Below, in pieces: positions 53,552 to 63,840 of a DNA stretch of 64,000 bases. A program made the translations under genes and the position numbers. Under the pieces are notes generated by a model. That model did no database searches. It saw only the letters and a program-made list of their open reading frames with translations, and had not been told where the DNA came from. The stretch is taken from positions 3,422,001 through 3,486,000 of the forward strand of contig NC_015684.1 in the NCBI RefSeq assembly GCF_000218565.1, given 5' to 3'. The stretch comes from Afipia carboxidovorans OM5. Lineage in GTDB: Bacteria > Pseudomonadota > Alphaproteobacteria > Rhizobiales > Xanthobacteraceae. How positions within the stretch are numbered: position 1 is the stretch's first letter; each line of letters starts with the position of its first letter.

Positions 53552-54312
53552 CAGCGGACTCCGAGATCCGCCGGGTTGATATGCGAGGCTTCGATCACGA
53601 GCTTCGCCAGCGCGCGCCCGATGCAATCATGCACCCGCGCGGCGACACCGATAGTGCGCGCCTGCGCGAACAGGTCGAAATCACCCGCCTCGCTCCACGC
53701 GCGCATGATCGAGAAACGATCGAACAGCGGCACGGAACGCTCCTGCGTCACCACCCGCATGGTGTCGAGATAGGGCGACGCCGCGAGCACCGTTTCCATC
53801 CGCGGGCTGTATTGCAGGTTCATCAGGATCACATCCGCGCCGGCCTTCTGCAGAGTGGCGATGCCGTCATCGAGCGCGGTGCGGAAATCGTCGGGGTCGA
53901 TCGCGCGCATCGCATCGACGGTGCCGGTCTGCCACACGACCAATGTCGGATGCTGCTCCCCGGCGATCTTTTCCAGCTTCCCCGCGACGTCGGCGGCGGT
54001 CTCCTTGGGGTGCAGATCGGTCGTCACGCTGATCTCGATACCGGGCAGCCTGTTGCGAAGCGCCACCTCGAAACGCGCCGGATAGGAGCGCGCGGTGCCG
54101 TCCGGCCCGCTCAGGGCGGAGGAGCGACTGCCGACCACAAGCACCCGCATCGGCGCCCTCGCCTTGAACACCTCCGCGATCTTGGGCAGCGGATTCTCGG
54201 TGGCGAGGAGATAAGCAGGCACCGTGCAGGAATGCTCCGCCTCGGCGCGCGCCGGCGACGCCGCCAACACCACCAGAACTGCAGCGGCTGCGACGCCCGC
54301 AACTCGCTTCAT
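53551..54312 (-). CDS. Secreted SGNH-like protein, catalytic motif incomplete
   Basis: A 253-residue exported protein (signal AGVAAAAVLVVLAASPARAEA) with SGNH-like layout: VLVVGSRSSALSGPDG in place of the nucleophile block, and VVWQTGTVDAMRA in place of the Asn block. The usual C-terminal DxxH is not evident; the end reads ARVHDCIGRALAKL. It may be a non-catalytic partner of the following hydrolase. Its start overlaps the opgC-like stop as ATGA, and its stop overlaps the next start. Confidence 0.78.
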   Translation of the reverse strand: MKRVAGVAAAAVLVVLAASPARAEAEHSCTVPAYLLATENPLPKIAEVFKARAPMRVLVVGSRSSALSGPDGTARSYPARFEVALRNRLPGIEISVTTDLHPKETAADVAGKLEKIAGEQHPTLVVWQTGTVDAMRAIDPDDFRTALDDGIATLQKAGADVILMNLQYSPRMETVLAASPYLDTMRVVTQERSVPLFDRFSIMRAWSEAGDFDLFAQARTIGVAARVHDCIGRALAKLVIEASHINPADLGVR

Positions 54313-55535
54313 GGGCTGCTCCCGATCATATCGGCGCTGGCCGCCGCGATCGGCCGTTTACCGCCCTTACTTGCCTCCACCTTGTACCATGAAAGCAGCC
54401 AGGCGGTGCACGACATGATGACGATGCCGGTCATACTAATGACGAAATGAAGCCCCGCCCCGCCCGCGGTTTCCACCAGAAGGAAATGGCCGGCAAAGGC
54501 GAGAAACACGCCGAGGCAGAAAATCTCCAGCGAATGCTGGCCGCACAGGATGAGGGGCCGCAACCAGGGCGACTTCAGCCCCGGCCAGTCTTTTCGCAGG
54601 AAGCGGACCGTGACCATCGCAAGCGCCAGGAAATGCGCGAACCGCAACACGTCGAGGTCGGTCTTGTTGATCGGGTACATCCAGCTTTCCAGCCAGCGCG
54701 GCAGATAGCCATGGAGCTGGGGGACGTGCCAGGTTAGCGTCACATAAAAGGCAAAGACGAGATAAGCGATCGAGAGGCCGAGCGTGATCCGCGAGGCGAG
54801 AATCCGCGCCATCCGCTTCGCGCCGCCGAGCGCGCACCACGCGCCGAATACAAACAGAAGTTGCCATGCGAACGGATTGAACACCCAAACACCGTTCGGG
54901 TAAGCGGGCAGCGCGAGATCGAGCTCCCACGTCAGCGCGTAAATCGCGAGCGACAGCACGAGCGTAAGATCGGGCTTGCGCCGCATCAGCCAGATCGTCG
55001 CAGGCAGAAACAGCATCAGCACGATGTAGAGCGGCAACACGTCCATGTTGACCGGCTTGAACTTCAGGAGCATCGCCTGAACGATCGTGATGTCCGGATG
55101 CTTGAGGAAATCGAGAATGCCCATTTCCTCGGAATAGAGCGGGTTCTCGAAGCTCGTCGCGATATAGGAAATCTCGGCGAGGTAGATCATGAACAGAAAG
55201 ATGTGGGCGACATAGATCTGCCAGATCCGCTTGAAGATGCGCGCCCCCGCAACAATAAAGCCGCGCTCCTCCATCGCCCGGCTGTAGACGAAGGCCGCCG
55301 TGTAGCCCGAGATGAAAATGAAAATTTCGGTGGCGTCGGAAAAACCGTAATTGCGGATCGTGAACCAGGTGAGGATGTTCGGCGGCAGGTGGTCGACAAA
55401 GATGAGCCACAGCGCAAGACCGCGGAACAGATCGAGCCGCAATTCGCGCTCGCCGGCCACCACCGGTAAAGGGGGAGCCTTGACGTCAGGCTGAGCGGTT
55501 TTTGAGTCCGGTTCTGGCGCGATCACGGTGGTCAT
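54309..55535 (-). CDS. OpgC-type membrane acyltransferase
   Basis: A 408-residue integral membrane protein with about ten helices, of the OpgC/acyltransferase-3-like family that transfers succinyl or acetyl groups onto osmoregulated periplasmic glucans. ELRLDLFRGLALWLIFVDHLP, ATEIFIFISGYTAAFVYSRAM and GQHSLEIFCLGVFLAF are family marks. The ATG at 55535 was chosen over 55565. Operon with two SGNH proteins: donor-side transferase in the membrane and periplasmic hydrolase-type partners. The glucan target is not proven. Confidence 0.85.
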   Translation of the reverse strand: MTTVIAPEPDSKTAQPDVKAPPLPVVAGERELRLDLFRGLALWLIFVDHLPPNILTWFTIRNYGFSDATEIFIFISGYTAAFVYSRAMEERGFIVAGARIFKRIWQIYVAHIFLFMIYLAEISYIATSFENPLYSEEMGILDFLKHPDITIVQAMLLKFKPVNMDVLPLYIVLMLFLPATIWLMRRKPDLTLVLSLAIYALTWELDLALPAYPNGVWVFNPFAWQLLFVFGAWCALGGAKRMARILASRITLGLSIAYLVFAFYVTLTWHVPQLHGYLPRWLESWMYPINKTDLDVLRFAHFLALAMVTVRFLRKDWPGLKSPWLRPLILCGQHSLEIFCLGVFLAFAGHFLLVETAGGAGLHFVISMTGIVIMSCTAWLLSWYKVEASKGGKRPIAAASADMIGSSP

Positions 55536-55765
55536 CGGTTCGGATGGCTCGCGAATAGCCGGCAAGTGTCGCGCAACTCCACAGCCTCTGCAAAACGACG
55601 GTCACGGAACCGTCTCGCCGACGCGACGCTCATGGATGCATACCTTAATCTGAACCCCGCTTGAACGAGAACCTCATCAATAAGACGAGCATGAGACGGC
55701 AAGACGCATTTTGCCATTGCCGCGGCTTCGGCCTATCATGCGCACCGAACCATTTGATTGAAGCA

Positions 55766-56158
55766 ATGTATCGCGCCGTTACCCGCCAGATCGAAGTTCT
55801 CGTCGAGCCCGAGTTCCTGCCCGAGCGCTCATCACCCGAGAAGCAGCAGTTTTTCTGGGCCTATAGCATCACCATCGTGAATGGCGGCCCGGATTCCGTC
55901 CAGCTCAAGACCCGTCACTGGGTCATTACCGATGGCTTCGGCCAGCAGCAAGAAGTGCGTGGCGAGGGCGTCGTCGGCGAGCAGCCGGTCATCGGACCGG
56001 GCGAGCGCTACGAATATACGAGCGGCGTGCCGCTTACGACATCCTCCGGCTTTATGACGGGCAGCTATCAGATGGTGACGGAGGACGGCGAAGCATTCGA
56101 CCTCGCCATCCCGCTGTTCTCGCTCGACAGCCCCGACATCCGCCGCACGCTGAACTAG
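55766..56158 (+). CDS. apaG: ApaG (Co2+/Mg2+ efflux protein family)
   Basis: A 130-residue protein of the ApaG fibronectin-like fold: AVTRQIEVLVEPEFLPE, FFWAYSITIVNGG, LKTRHWVITDGFG and VGEQPVIGPGERYEYTSG. The molecular role is uncertain; the name comes from cobalt-resistance and diadenosine phenotypes in other bacteria. The ATG at 55766 gives the normal length. Convergent with hslO. Confidence 0.95.
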   Translation: MYRAVTRQIEVLVEPEFLPERSSPEKQQFFWAYSITIVNGGPDSVQLKTRHWVITDGFGQQQEVRGEGVVGEQPVIGPGERYEYTSGVPLTTSSGFMTGSYQMVTEDGEAFDLAIPLFSLDSPDIRRTLN

Positions 56159-56213
56159 GGCGTTCTCCGCCTCTAGCAACTACGCACATTCATCATGCGC
56201 GAATGCGCCGCGC

Positions 56214-57194
56214 CTATCCTTCGACGCCAGCTTCCTGCGGCGTGAATTCGTAGGTCGAGCTGCAGAACTCGCACGTCACCACGACCTTGCCGTTCTCCAC
56301 CATGTCGGCCCGATCCTCGGGATCGAAACTGGCGAGCATGCCCGCCACCGCATCGCGCGAGCAGGTGCAGCCCGCATGCAGATGCTGCGTCGGGAAAACC
56401 CGTACGCCACGCTCGTGGAACAGGCGGAATAGAAGCCGCTCGCCGGACAGGTCCGGATCGATCAGTTCAATATCCTCGACGGTCGCGAACAGCGACTGGC
56501 TTTCGACCCAGGCATCATCCTCGTCGATCGCATGAGCGACGCTCCCCTCCGGCGCGTCGCCGGGATCGAGATCGACCTGTCGCGCCCGCTCCGGCGCTTT
56601 CGGCAGGAACTGGATCAGCGCACCGCCGCCGCGCCAGCGATGCGTCGGGCCGTCGCCGCCACCGCGCAGCTCTTCGCCGACAGCCAAGCGCACGCGCGTC
56701 GGAATCTGCTCCGAGCGCAAAAAATATTCATGCGCGGCGTCTTCGAGCGAGCCGCCCGCAAGCGCAACGAGGCCCTGATAGCGGCTCATCTCCGGCCCCT
56801 GATCGATGGTCATCGCAAGGTGGCCATGGCCGAGCAACTCGCCTGCGCTGAGGCCGTCCGCGAGGCGCGTCTTGTCGAAGCGTGCATAGGCGCGCAGCCG
56901 ATCCGGCGCGATGAAATCGACGACGATCATCGACACCGGCCCGTCGGTCTGGGTCTGCAGGATGAAGCGGCCATGGAATTTCAGTGACGAGCCGAGCAGC
57001 GTCGTCAGTACGATCGCCTCGCCAAGCAGCTTGCTGACCGGCGCGGGATAATCGTGACGCATCAGAATATCGTCGAGCGCAGCCCCCATCCTGACCAGCC
57101 GGCCACGGATATCGAGCGCGCTGACTTCAAACGGAAGCACCGCATCGTCGACCGGAACAGCCGACGGTGCGCGAATAGCATCTTGATCCGCCAT
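56214..57194 (-). CDS. hslO: Hsp33 redox-regulated chaperone
   Basis: A 326-residue Hsp33. Oxidation opens the C-terminal zinc domain and turns on chaperone activity. The zinc cysteines are C276, C278, C308 and C311 (CTC and CEFC). The upstream part has FEVSALDIRGRLVRMG and LGEAIVLTTLLGSSLKFHGRF. The ATG at 57194 removes an unconserved extension. It is followed upstream by the argF-argD pair in the same direction, with a 222-bp gap. Confidence 0.95.
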   Translation of the reverse strand: MADQDAIRAPSAVPVDDAVLPFEVSALDIRGRLVRMGAALDDILMRHDYPAPVSKLLGEAIVLTTLLGSSLKFHGRFILQTQTDGPVSMIVVDFIAPDRLRAYARFDKTRLADGLSAGELLGHGHLAMTIDQGPEMSRYQGLVALAGGSLEDAAHEYFLRSEQIPTRVRLAVGEELRGGGDGPTHRWRGGGALIQFLPKAPERARQVDLDPGDAPEGSVAHAIDEDDAWVESQSLFATVEDIELIDPDLSGERLLFRLFHERGVRVFPTQHLHAGCTCSRDAVAGMLASFDPEDRADMVENGKVVVTCEFCSSTYEFTPQEAGVEG

Positions 57195-57416
57195 AAGGCG
57201 TCCTTTTCTCGTGTCCTGAATCCGAAGTTCGCTTGAAGGACTCGCTGAGACAATGAAGCGAACCTCTCGAACCACCACTCTTCTTATTTTGACGCGTTTT
57301 CTTGACGCGAACCGGTTCCCGCTTCGCTGAAAACGCTCTGAAAGCAAGACCGCAATTTAGGAAGCACGGGCCGCGATTCAAGCGCGGCCCAGATGTGGTC
57401 AAAGCGTGGCCGTCGT

Positions 57417-58348
<932 letters not shown>

Positions 58349-58352
<4 letters not shown>

Positions 58353-59572
58353 GATGCAGCCTTCTCCTTGCGGGGCGCGTCCGGCAAATCCTGCGCAAGA
58401 CGCGCGCACGCCTTCTCGATCCGCCCGACCGCATCCTCGATTTCGGATTCGGTGACGATCAAAGGTGGCAACAGCCGCACGACGTTCTCGCCGGCACCGA
58501 CAGTCAGAAGTTTTTCATCGCGCAGCGCTGCTATCAGATCCGGCGCAGGCAGCGCCGCCTGCAATCCGATCAACAGGCCTTCGCCACGCACTTCGCGCAG
58601 CACGCCGGGATAGCGGTCGATGATCGAGGCGAGCTTCTGCTTCAGGACAAGCGAAGCGCGCTTCACATGGTCGAAAAAGCCCGGTGCCAGCATCACATCG
58701 AGCACCGCACTCGCAGCCGCGATCGCCAGCGGATTTCCGCCGAAGGTGGAGCCATGGCTGCCGGCCGTCATGCCCGAGGCTGCTTCGCGTGTCGTGAGGC
58801 AAGCGCCGATCGGAAAGCCGCCGCCGAGCGCCTTGGCCAGCGCCATCACGTCGGGCTCAACGCCAAGCCGCTTGTAGGCGAACAGTTCGCCGGTGCGTCC
58901 CATGCCGGTCTGCACTTCGTCGAATACAAGGAGCAGGCCCTTGTCGTCGCAAAGCTCGCGCAGCGCCCTGAAGAAGCTATGCGACGGCTCGCGCACGCCA
59001 CCCTCGCCCTGCACCGGCTCGATCAGAATGCCCGCCGTCTCAGGCCCGATAGCCTTCTTGACCGCTTCGATGTCGCCGAGCGGCACCTGATCGAAGCCTT
59101 CGACCTTGGGGCCGAAGCCGTCGAGATATTTTTCCTGGCCACCGGCAGCCAGCGTCGCGAGCGTACGGCCGTGAAAGGCGCCCTCGAAAGTGATAATGCG
59201 GTAGCGCTCCGGATGGCCCTTGCGCGCATGATAGCGGCGCGTGACCTTGATCGCGCATTCGAGCGCCTCGGCGCCGGAATTTGCGAAGAATACTTCGTCC
59301 GCAAAACTGTTCTCGCAAAGCCGCGCGGCGACCTTCTCGCCATCTGGGCTGCGGAACAGGTTCGACATGTGCCACAGTTTTGCGGCCTGCGCCTGCACCG
59401 CCGCAACGAGATGCGGGTGAGCGTGGCCGAGCGCGTTGACGGCGACGCCGCTCGTGAAATCGAGATATCGTTCTCCGTCGGTCGCTATCAGCCACGCGCC
59501 CTCGCCGCGTTCAAAAGCGAGATCGACCCGGGCAAAGACCGGCATGAGATGAGACGTCGTGTTGGTGGTCAT
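58349..59572 (-). CDS. argD: Acetylornithine aminotransferase
   Basis: PLP aminotransferase, fourth step of arginine synthesis; 407 residues. YLDFTSGVAVNALGHAHP, SGAEALECAIKVTRRYH, VFDEVQTGMGRTG and the PLP lysine in MALAKALGGGFPIGA are typical of ArgD. It is first in the argD-argF operon. Its leader contains an 8-bp hairpin (near 59602-59626) that may influence expression. Confidence 0.95.
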
Positions 59573-60026
59573 GGCAACCTGACAGGACGGACGTCACACT
59601 TACCGGGAGCAGGAGATTCTCCCGGTCAGGAACGGTCCGAAAAAGAAACATGCCGCCTCGACGGGCGGCACCCGTTGATTATCCTCTCCGCACGTCTTGG
59701 CTGTCAACACGGCAGAAGCGCCCGCGCGCGCCTTCCGGCCATCCGCTCTTAAGCCGCACATCGCCGCAATTTGATGTGCATCATCGCGCCCGGAACATGT
59801 GGACTGCGGGGCGGGACTCTTGCGCGTGAGTCACGCCATATTGTAGCGTTCTTTTCACTGGCTACGACATCTCGTGCGGCGTCCCAACTTCTGTTTTCCC
59901 GAAGCTGCCAAGCGCCCGGTTCTTCCAACCGGCGAGAGCTAAGGGATTCTGACAACAGAGGTTTTCGGAACCATCGCGCGGAGTGCCGGATTCAAACCCC
60001 GGCCACGACAGAGAAGGATCAGAGCG
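59573..60026. other. 454-bp divergent intergenic region, argD and gcrA
   Basis: Contains three GANTC sites (59614-59618, 59945-59949, 59989-59993), two within 82 bp of gcrA, and a hairpin ACCGGGAG/CTCCCGGT near argD. No convincing small gene. The rest is ordinary promoter-type sequence. Confidence 0.55.
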
Positions 60027-60533
60027 ATGACGGTGATGAATTGGACCGACGATCGCGTCGAACAGCTCAAGAAATTGTGGGAGTCCGGCCTTTCCGCAAG
60101 CCAGATTGCCGCCGAACTTGGCAACATCACCCGCAATGCCGTCATCGGCAAGGTCCACCGGCTCGGCTTGTCGGGCCGCGCCAAGAGCCCCTCCTCGTCG
60201 GCACCCCGCCAGCGCAAGGTGCGCCCGGCGCAGCACATGATGCGGATCAGCCGGCCGATGGCGCGCGGCAACACCGCGCTCGCCCATTCCTATGAGGTCG
60301 AGGCCGAGCCCGATCCGATTGCCTTCGACAACGTGGTGCCGATGAACCAGCGCCGCACGCTGCTCGAACTTACCGAGGATACCTGCCACTGGCCGGTCGG
60401 CGATCCCGGCAGCACCGAGTTCTTCTTCTGCGGCGGCAAAACGCTCGGCGGCCCCTATTGCGCGCATCACTCGCGCATTGCCTATCAGCCCGCAGGCGAC
60501 CGCCGGCGCTCCCAGCCGAAGACGGGACGCTAG
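60027..60533 (+). CDS. gcrA: Cell-cycle regulator GcrA
   Basis: A 168-residue GcrA. The DNA-binding head WTDDRVEQLKKLWESGLSAS to RNAVIGKVHRLGLSGR is nearly invariant in alphaproteobacteria; a C-terminal domain with TCHWPVGDP and GGPYCAHH binds RNA polymerase sigma-70. It activates promoters carrying CcrM-methylated GANTC sites. The ATG at 60027 (or 60036) follows AAGGATCAG. A clear terminator follows at 60569. Confidence 0.96.
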   Translation: MTVMNWTDDRVEQLKKLWESGLSASQIAAELGNITRNAVIGKVHRLGLSGRAKSPSSSAPRQRKVRPAQHMMRISRPMARGNTALAHSYEVEAEPDPIAFDNVVPMNQRRTLLELTEDTCHWPVGDPGSTEFFFCGGKTLGGPYCAHHSRIAYQPAGDRRRSQPKTGR

Positions 60534-60568
60534 AAGCGCGCGCCTTCACAGATTGCGATCACAAGACA

Positions 60569-60600
60569 AATGCCCGGCTAGATGCCGGGCATTGTTTTTT
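60569..60600 (+). terminator. Intrinsic terminator after gcrA
   Basis: AATGCCCGGC (60569-60578), TAGAT, GCCGGGCATT (60584-60593), then G and six T residues. It lies between gcrA and the convergent phoB. Confidence 0.88.
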
Positions 60601-60676
60601 GGTGAAGGGTTGTCGGCAGAACGCTTGTCACGCGAGACGATGCTCGATTGCGTCGCTTCGCGCGCGCCTTACAAGC

Positions 60677-61381
60677 TCACTCCGTCGCCTTGGCGAAGCG
60701 GTCGTCGAGCGCATAGCCCGCACCGCGCACGGTGCGGATGGGATCCTGCTCCTCACCGGGATTAAGCAGCTTGCGCAGCCGGCCGATATGCACGTCGACG
60801 GTCCGCTCGTCGATATAGATGTCGCGGCCCCAGACGCCATCAAGCAACTGCTCGCGGCTGAACACGCGCCCCGGATGCTGCAGGAAGAACTCAAGAAGCC
60901 GGTATTCAGTCGGCCCAAGATCGATCGGACGGCCGGAGCGCGCCACACGGCGCTTCTCGCGATCGAGTTCGATGTCGCCATAGATCAGCACGCTTGCGAC
61001 CCGCTCGGGGCTCGCACGTCGCAACAGGCCCTTCACCCGCGCCAGCAACTCCGGCACCGAGAACGGCTTGACGATGTAATCGTCAGCGCCGGTCGCAAGC
61101 CCGCGGACGCGCTCGCTCTCTTCGCCGCGCGCGGTCAGCATGATGATCGGCAGTTGCTTGGTCTCTGGCCGCGCCCGCAGCCTGCGGCAGAGCTCGATGC
61201 CGGACAGGCCCGGCAGCATCCAGTCCAGAACGACAAGATCGGGCACGCGCTCCTTCAGCCTCGTGTCGGCCTCGTCGCCGCGCGCCACAGTTTCGACGTC
61301 GTAACCTTCCGCATCGAGATTGTAGCGAAGCAGCGTCGCTAACGCCTCCTCGTCTTCGACGACCAGAATTCGTGCGCTCAT
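60677..61381 (-). CDS. phoB: Phosphate regulon response regulator PhoB
   Basis: OmpR-type regulator of the phosphate-starvation response; 234 residues. Receiver domain with D53 in LVVLDWMLPG and Lys in IVKPFS; winged-helix DNA-binding domain with LGPTEYRLLEFFLQHPGRVFSREQLLDGVWG and VDVHIGRLRKLL. It is downstream of phoU by 19 bp, at the end of the pst operon. Confidence 0.95.
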   Translation of the reverse strand: MSARILVVEDEEALATLLRYNLDAEGYDVETVARGDEADTRLKERVPDLVVLDWMLPGLSGIELCRRLRARPETKQLPIIMLTARGEESERVRGLATGADDYIVKPFSVPELLARVKGLLRRASPERVASVLIYGDIELDREKRRVARSGRPIDLGPTEYRLLEFFLQHPGRVFSREQLLDGVWGRDIYIDERTVDVHIGRLRKLLNPGEEQDPIRTVRGAGYALDDRFAKATE

Positions 61382-61399
61382 AGACAGTCTTAGCCTTCC

Positions 61400-62116
61400 T
61401 TATCCGACCGAAGATGTGCTCGAGAAACTCGTCATGTCACCCTTCGGGCGCGCGCCGCCGATCGGCTGCCCTTCGACGACATAGAACACCGTTTCGGCAA
61501 TATTGGTTGCATGGTCGCCGATCCGCTCGATGTTCTTCGCGCAGAACATCAGGTGGATACAGAAGCCGATATTGCGCGGATCTTCCATCATGTAGGTCAG
61601 GAGTTCGCGGAACAGCGAGGTACAGATCGCATCGACCTCTTCGTCGCCCTTCCAGACCGCCATCGCAGCCGGCACGTCGCGCGCGGCATAGGCATCGAGC
61701 ACCGCCTTGACCTGCGACTGCACGAGATCGGTCATGTGCTCGAGGCCGCGAATCAGCTTCAGCGGATGAAAGTCGCTGTCGAGCGCGGCAACGCGCTTGG
61801 CGATATTCTTGGACAGATCACCCATCCGCTCGAGGTCGGTCGCAACCCGAAGCGCGCCGACGATCTCGCGCAGATCGACCGCCATCGGCTGGCGGCGCGC
61901 AATGGTGAGCACGCCACGCTCTTCGATCATGTGCTGCAGCTTGTCGAGTTCGACGTCGGCGTTGACGACGCGGAGGCTCAGATTGATGTCGCGGCGGGTA
62001 AGCGAGACAACCGAATCCACAATCTGCCGCTCGACCAGGCCGCCCATTTCGGCAACGAGGCGCGCGAGCTCCTGCAGGTCTTCGTCGAACGCTTTCGCGG
62101 TGTGTTCAAAAGCCAT
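61400..62116 (-). CDS. phoU: Phosphate transport system accessory protein PhoU
   Basis: A 238-residue PhoU of two three-helix bundles, each with the metal-cluster pattern ExxxD: LVERQIVDSVVSLTRRD and CAKNIERIGDHATNIAETV. It links the Pst transporter to PhoR/PhoB and dampens the regulon when phosphate is ample. It lies between pstB and phoB. Confidence 0.96.
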   Translation of the reverse strand: MAFEHTAKAFDEDLQELARLVAEMGGLVERQIVDSVVSLTRRDINLSLRVVNADVELDKLQHMIEERGVLTIARRQPMAVDLREIVGALRVATDLERMGDLSKNIAKRVAALDSDFHPLKLIRGLEHMTDLVQSQVKAVLDAYAARDVPAAMAVWKGDEEVDAICTSLFRELLTYMMEDPRNIGFCIHLMFCAKNIERIGDHATNIAETVFYVVEGQPIGGARPKGDMTSFSSTSSVG

Positions 62117-62140
62117 CTTAGTTCTCCGAAACCAAAGCCG

Positions 62141-62968
62141 TTAGCCGAAGCGTCCGGTGATGTAATCCTGGGTGCGGCGGTCGGCCGGCGAGGTGAAGAT
62201 TCGGCTGGTCTCGTCGAATTCGACGAGTTCGCCGAGATACATGAACGCCGTGTAGTCCGAGCAGCGGGCCGCCTGCTGCATGTTATGAGTGACGATCGCG
62301 ATGGTGTAGTCCTTCTTCAGTTCCGCGATCAGTTCCTCGATCTTCGCCGTCGAGATCGGGTCAAGCGCCGAACACGGCTCGTCGAACAGGATCACCTCGG
62401 GCCGCACCGCAACGGTACGCGCAATGCACAACCGCTGCTGCTGGCCGCCGGAGAGGCTGAGACCACTCGCGCCGAGTTTATCCTTCACCTCGTTCCACAG
62501 TGCGCCGCTGCGCAACGCCTGCTCGACGCGGCCGTCCATCTCCGACTTGGAGATCTTCTCATAGAGGCGAACGCCGAAAGCGATGTTCTCGTAGATCGTC
62601 ATCGGAAACGGCGTCGGCTTCTGGAACACCATGCCGATCCGCGCCCGCAGCAGATTGAGGTCGAGCCGCGGATCGAGAATGTCGGTACCGTCGAGCGTGA
62701 CGCTGCCTTCCGCGCGCTGGCCCGGATAGAGATCGTACATCCGGTTGAAGATGCGAAGCAGCGTCGACTTGCCGCAACCCGAAGGGCCGATGAAGGCCGT
62801 CACACGGTTGGTGGCGATCGACAGGTTGATGTTCTTCAGTGCGTGGTGCTGGCCGTAATAGAAATTCAGATTCCGAACGGCGACCTTGGCCGGCACGTCG
62901 AGATCGATCACGGGCGGCGGGACAGCCGGACGGGAACCGGCGGCAGCGAGCGAAGATACGTCGGTCAT
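62141..62968 (-). CDS. pstB: Phosphate ABC transporter ATP-binding protein
   Basis: ATPase of the high-affinity phosphate importer; 275 residues. Walker A GPSGCGKST, signature LSGGQQQR, Walker B VILFDEPCSALDP, and the family-specific NLNFYYGQHHALKNI. Its start overlaps the pstA stop as ATGA, so the two are translationally coupled. Confidence 0.97.
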   Translation of the reverse strand: MTDVSSLAAAGSRPAVPPPVIDLDVPAKVAVRNLNFYYGQHHALKNINLSIATNRVTAFIGPSGCGKSTLLRIFNRMYDLYPGQRAEGSVTLDGTDILDPRLDLNLLRARIGMVFQKPTPFPMTIYENIAFGVRLYEKISKSEMDGRVEQALRSGALWNEVKDKLGASGLSLSGGQQQRLCIARTVAVRPEVILFDEPCSALDPISTAKIEELIAELKKDYTIAIVTHNMQQAARCSDYTAFMYLGELVEFDETSRIFTSPADRRTQDYITGRFG

Positions 62969-63837
62969 TTTACGGTCCTCTCAGCGCCGATCAGTCGCGC
63001 CCCGATATTCAGCGCCAGCACGGCAAACGTGATCAGCAGTGCGCCGCTCCACGCCAATTCTTTCCAATAGGCGTAGGGGCTCTGCACGAAGTTGTTGATG
63101 GTGACGGGAAGGTTCGCGACGGTGTGGGTCAGGTCCACACTGAAGAACTGATTGCTCAGCGCGGTGAACAGAAGCGGTGCGGTCTCACCGGCAACGCGCG
63201 CGGTCGCCAGCAGAATGCCGGTGATCAAGCCCGCGCGCGCGGCACGATAGGCAATGCGCTTGATCACGAGCGAGCGCGGCAGGCCCAATGCAGATGCCGC
63301 CTCGCGCAGCGAATTCGGCACCAGCAGCAGCATGTCCTCGGTGGTGCGCACGACGACCGGGATCACAATCACCGCGAGCGCAAGCGACCCCGCGAGCGCC
63401 GAGAACCCGCCCATCGGGACCACGACCGCGCCATAGATGAACAGGCCGATGATGATCGAGGGCGCGCTGAGCAGAATATCGTTGATGAATCGGATCACCG
63501 GCGTGAGACGATCATGCTTGCCGTACTCGGCAAGATAGGTGCCCGCGAACATGCCGATCGGCGCGCCGACACCGACGCCGATCACGGTCATCATGATGGA
63601 GCCGACGATGGCGTTCAAAAGGCCGCCTTCGGAAGCGCCGGGCGGCGGCGTGTTCTGGGTGAAGAGCTGCCAACTCATCCCGGCAAGGCCATTATAAATG
63701 AGCGTGAACAGGATCATCGCGAGCCAGGAAACACCGAACGCGGCAGCCCCGAAGCACAGCACGCGGATGACAAAATCACGGCGGCGGCGGGAGGCATAAA
63801 TCGGATTAACGGTCTGATTATTATCAGTCTGTTTCAT
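62965..63837 (-). CDS. pstA: Phosphate ABC transporter permease PstA
   Basis: Inner-membrane permease of the Pst system, 290 residues, six helices. The cytoplasmic coupling loop REAASALGLPRSLVIKRIAYRAARAG is the EAA-type motif. The short polar N terminus (MKQTDNNQTVNP) is unusual in being poor in basic residues. It starts 3 bp after the pstC stop. Confidence 0.95.
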   Translation of the reverse strand: MKQTDNNQTVNPIYASRRRRDFVIRVLCFGAAAFGVSWLAMILFTLIYNGLAGMSWQLFTQNTPPPGASEGGLLNAIVGSIMMTVIGVGVGAPIGMFAGTYLAEYGKHDRLTPVIRFINDILLSAPSIIIGLFIYGAVVVPMGGFSALAGSLALAVIVIPVVVRTTEDMLLLVPNSLREAASALGLPRSLVIKRIAYRAARAGLITGILLATARVAGETAPLLFTALSNQFFSVDLTHTVANLPVTINNFVQSPYAYWKELAWSGALLITFAVLALNIGARLIGAERTVK

Positions 63838-63840
63838 GGC

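Noticed and set aside
60569..60600. Member of the GCCCGGC intergenic palindrome family
   Set aside because: The stem resembles it, but the six T residues and position after gcrA make a plain terminator the better call.
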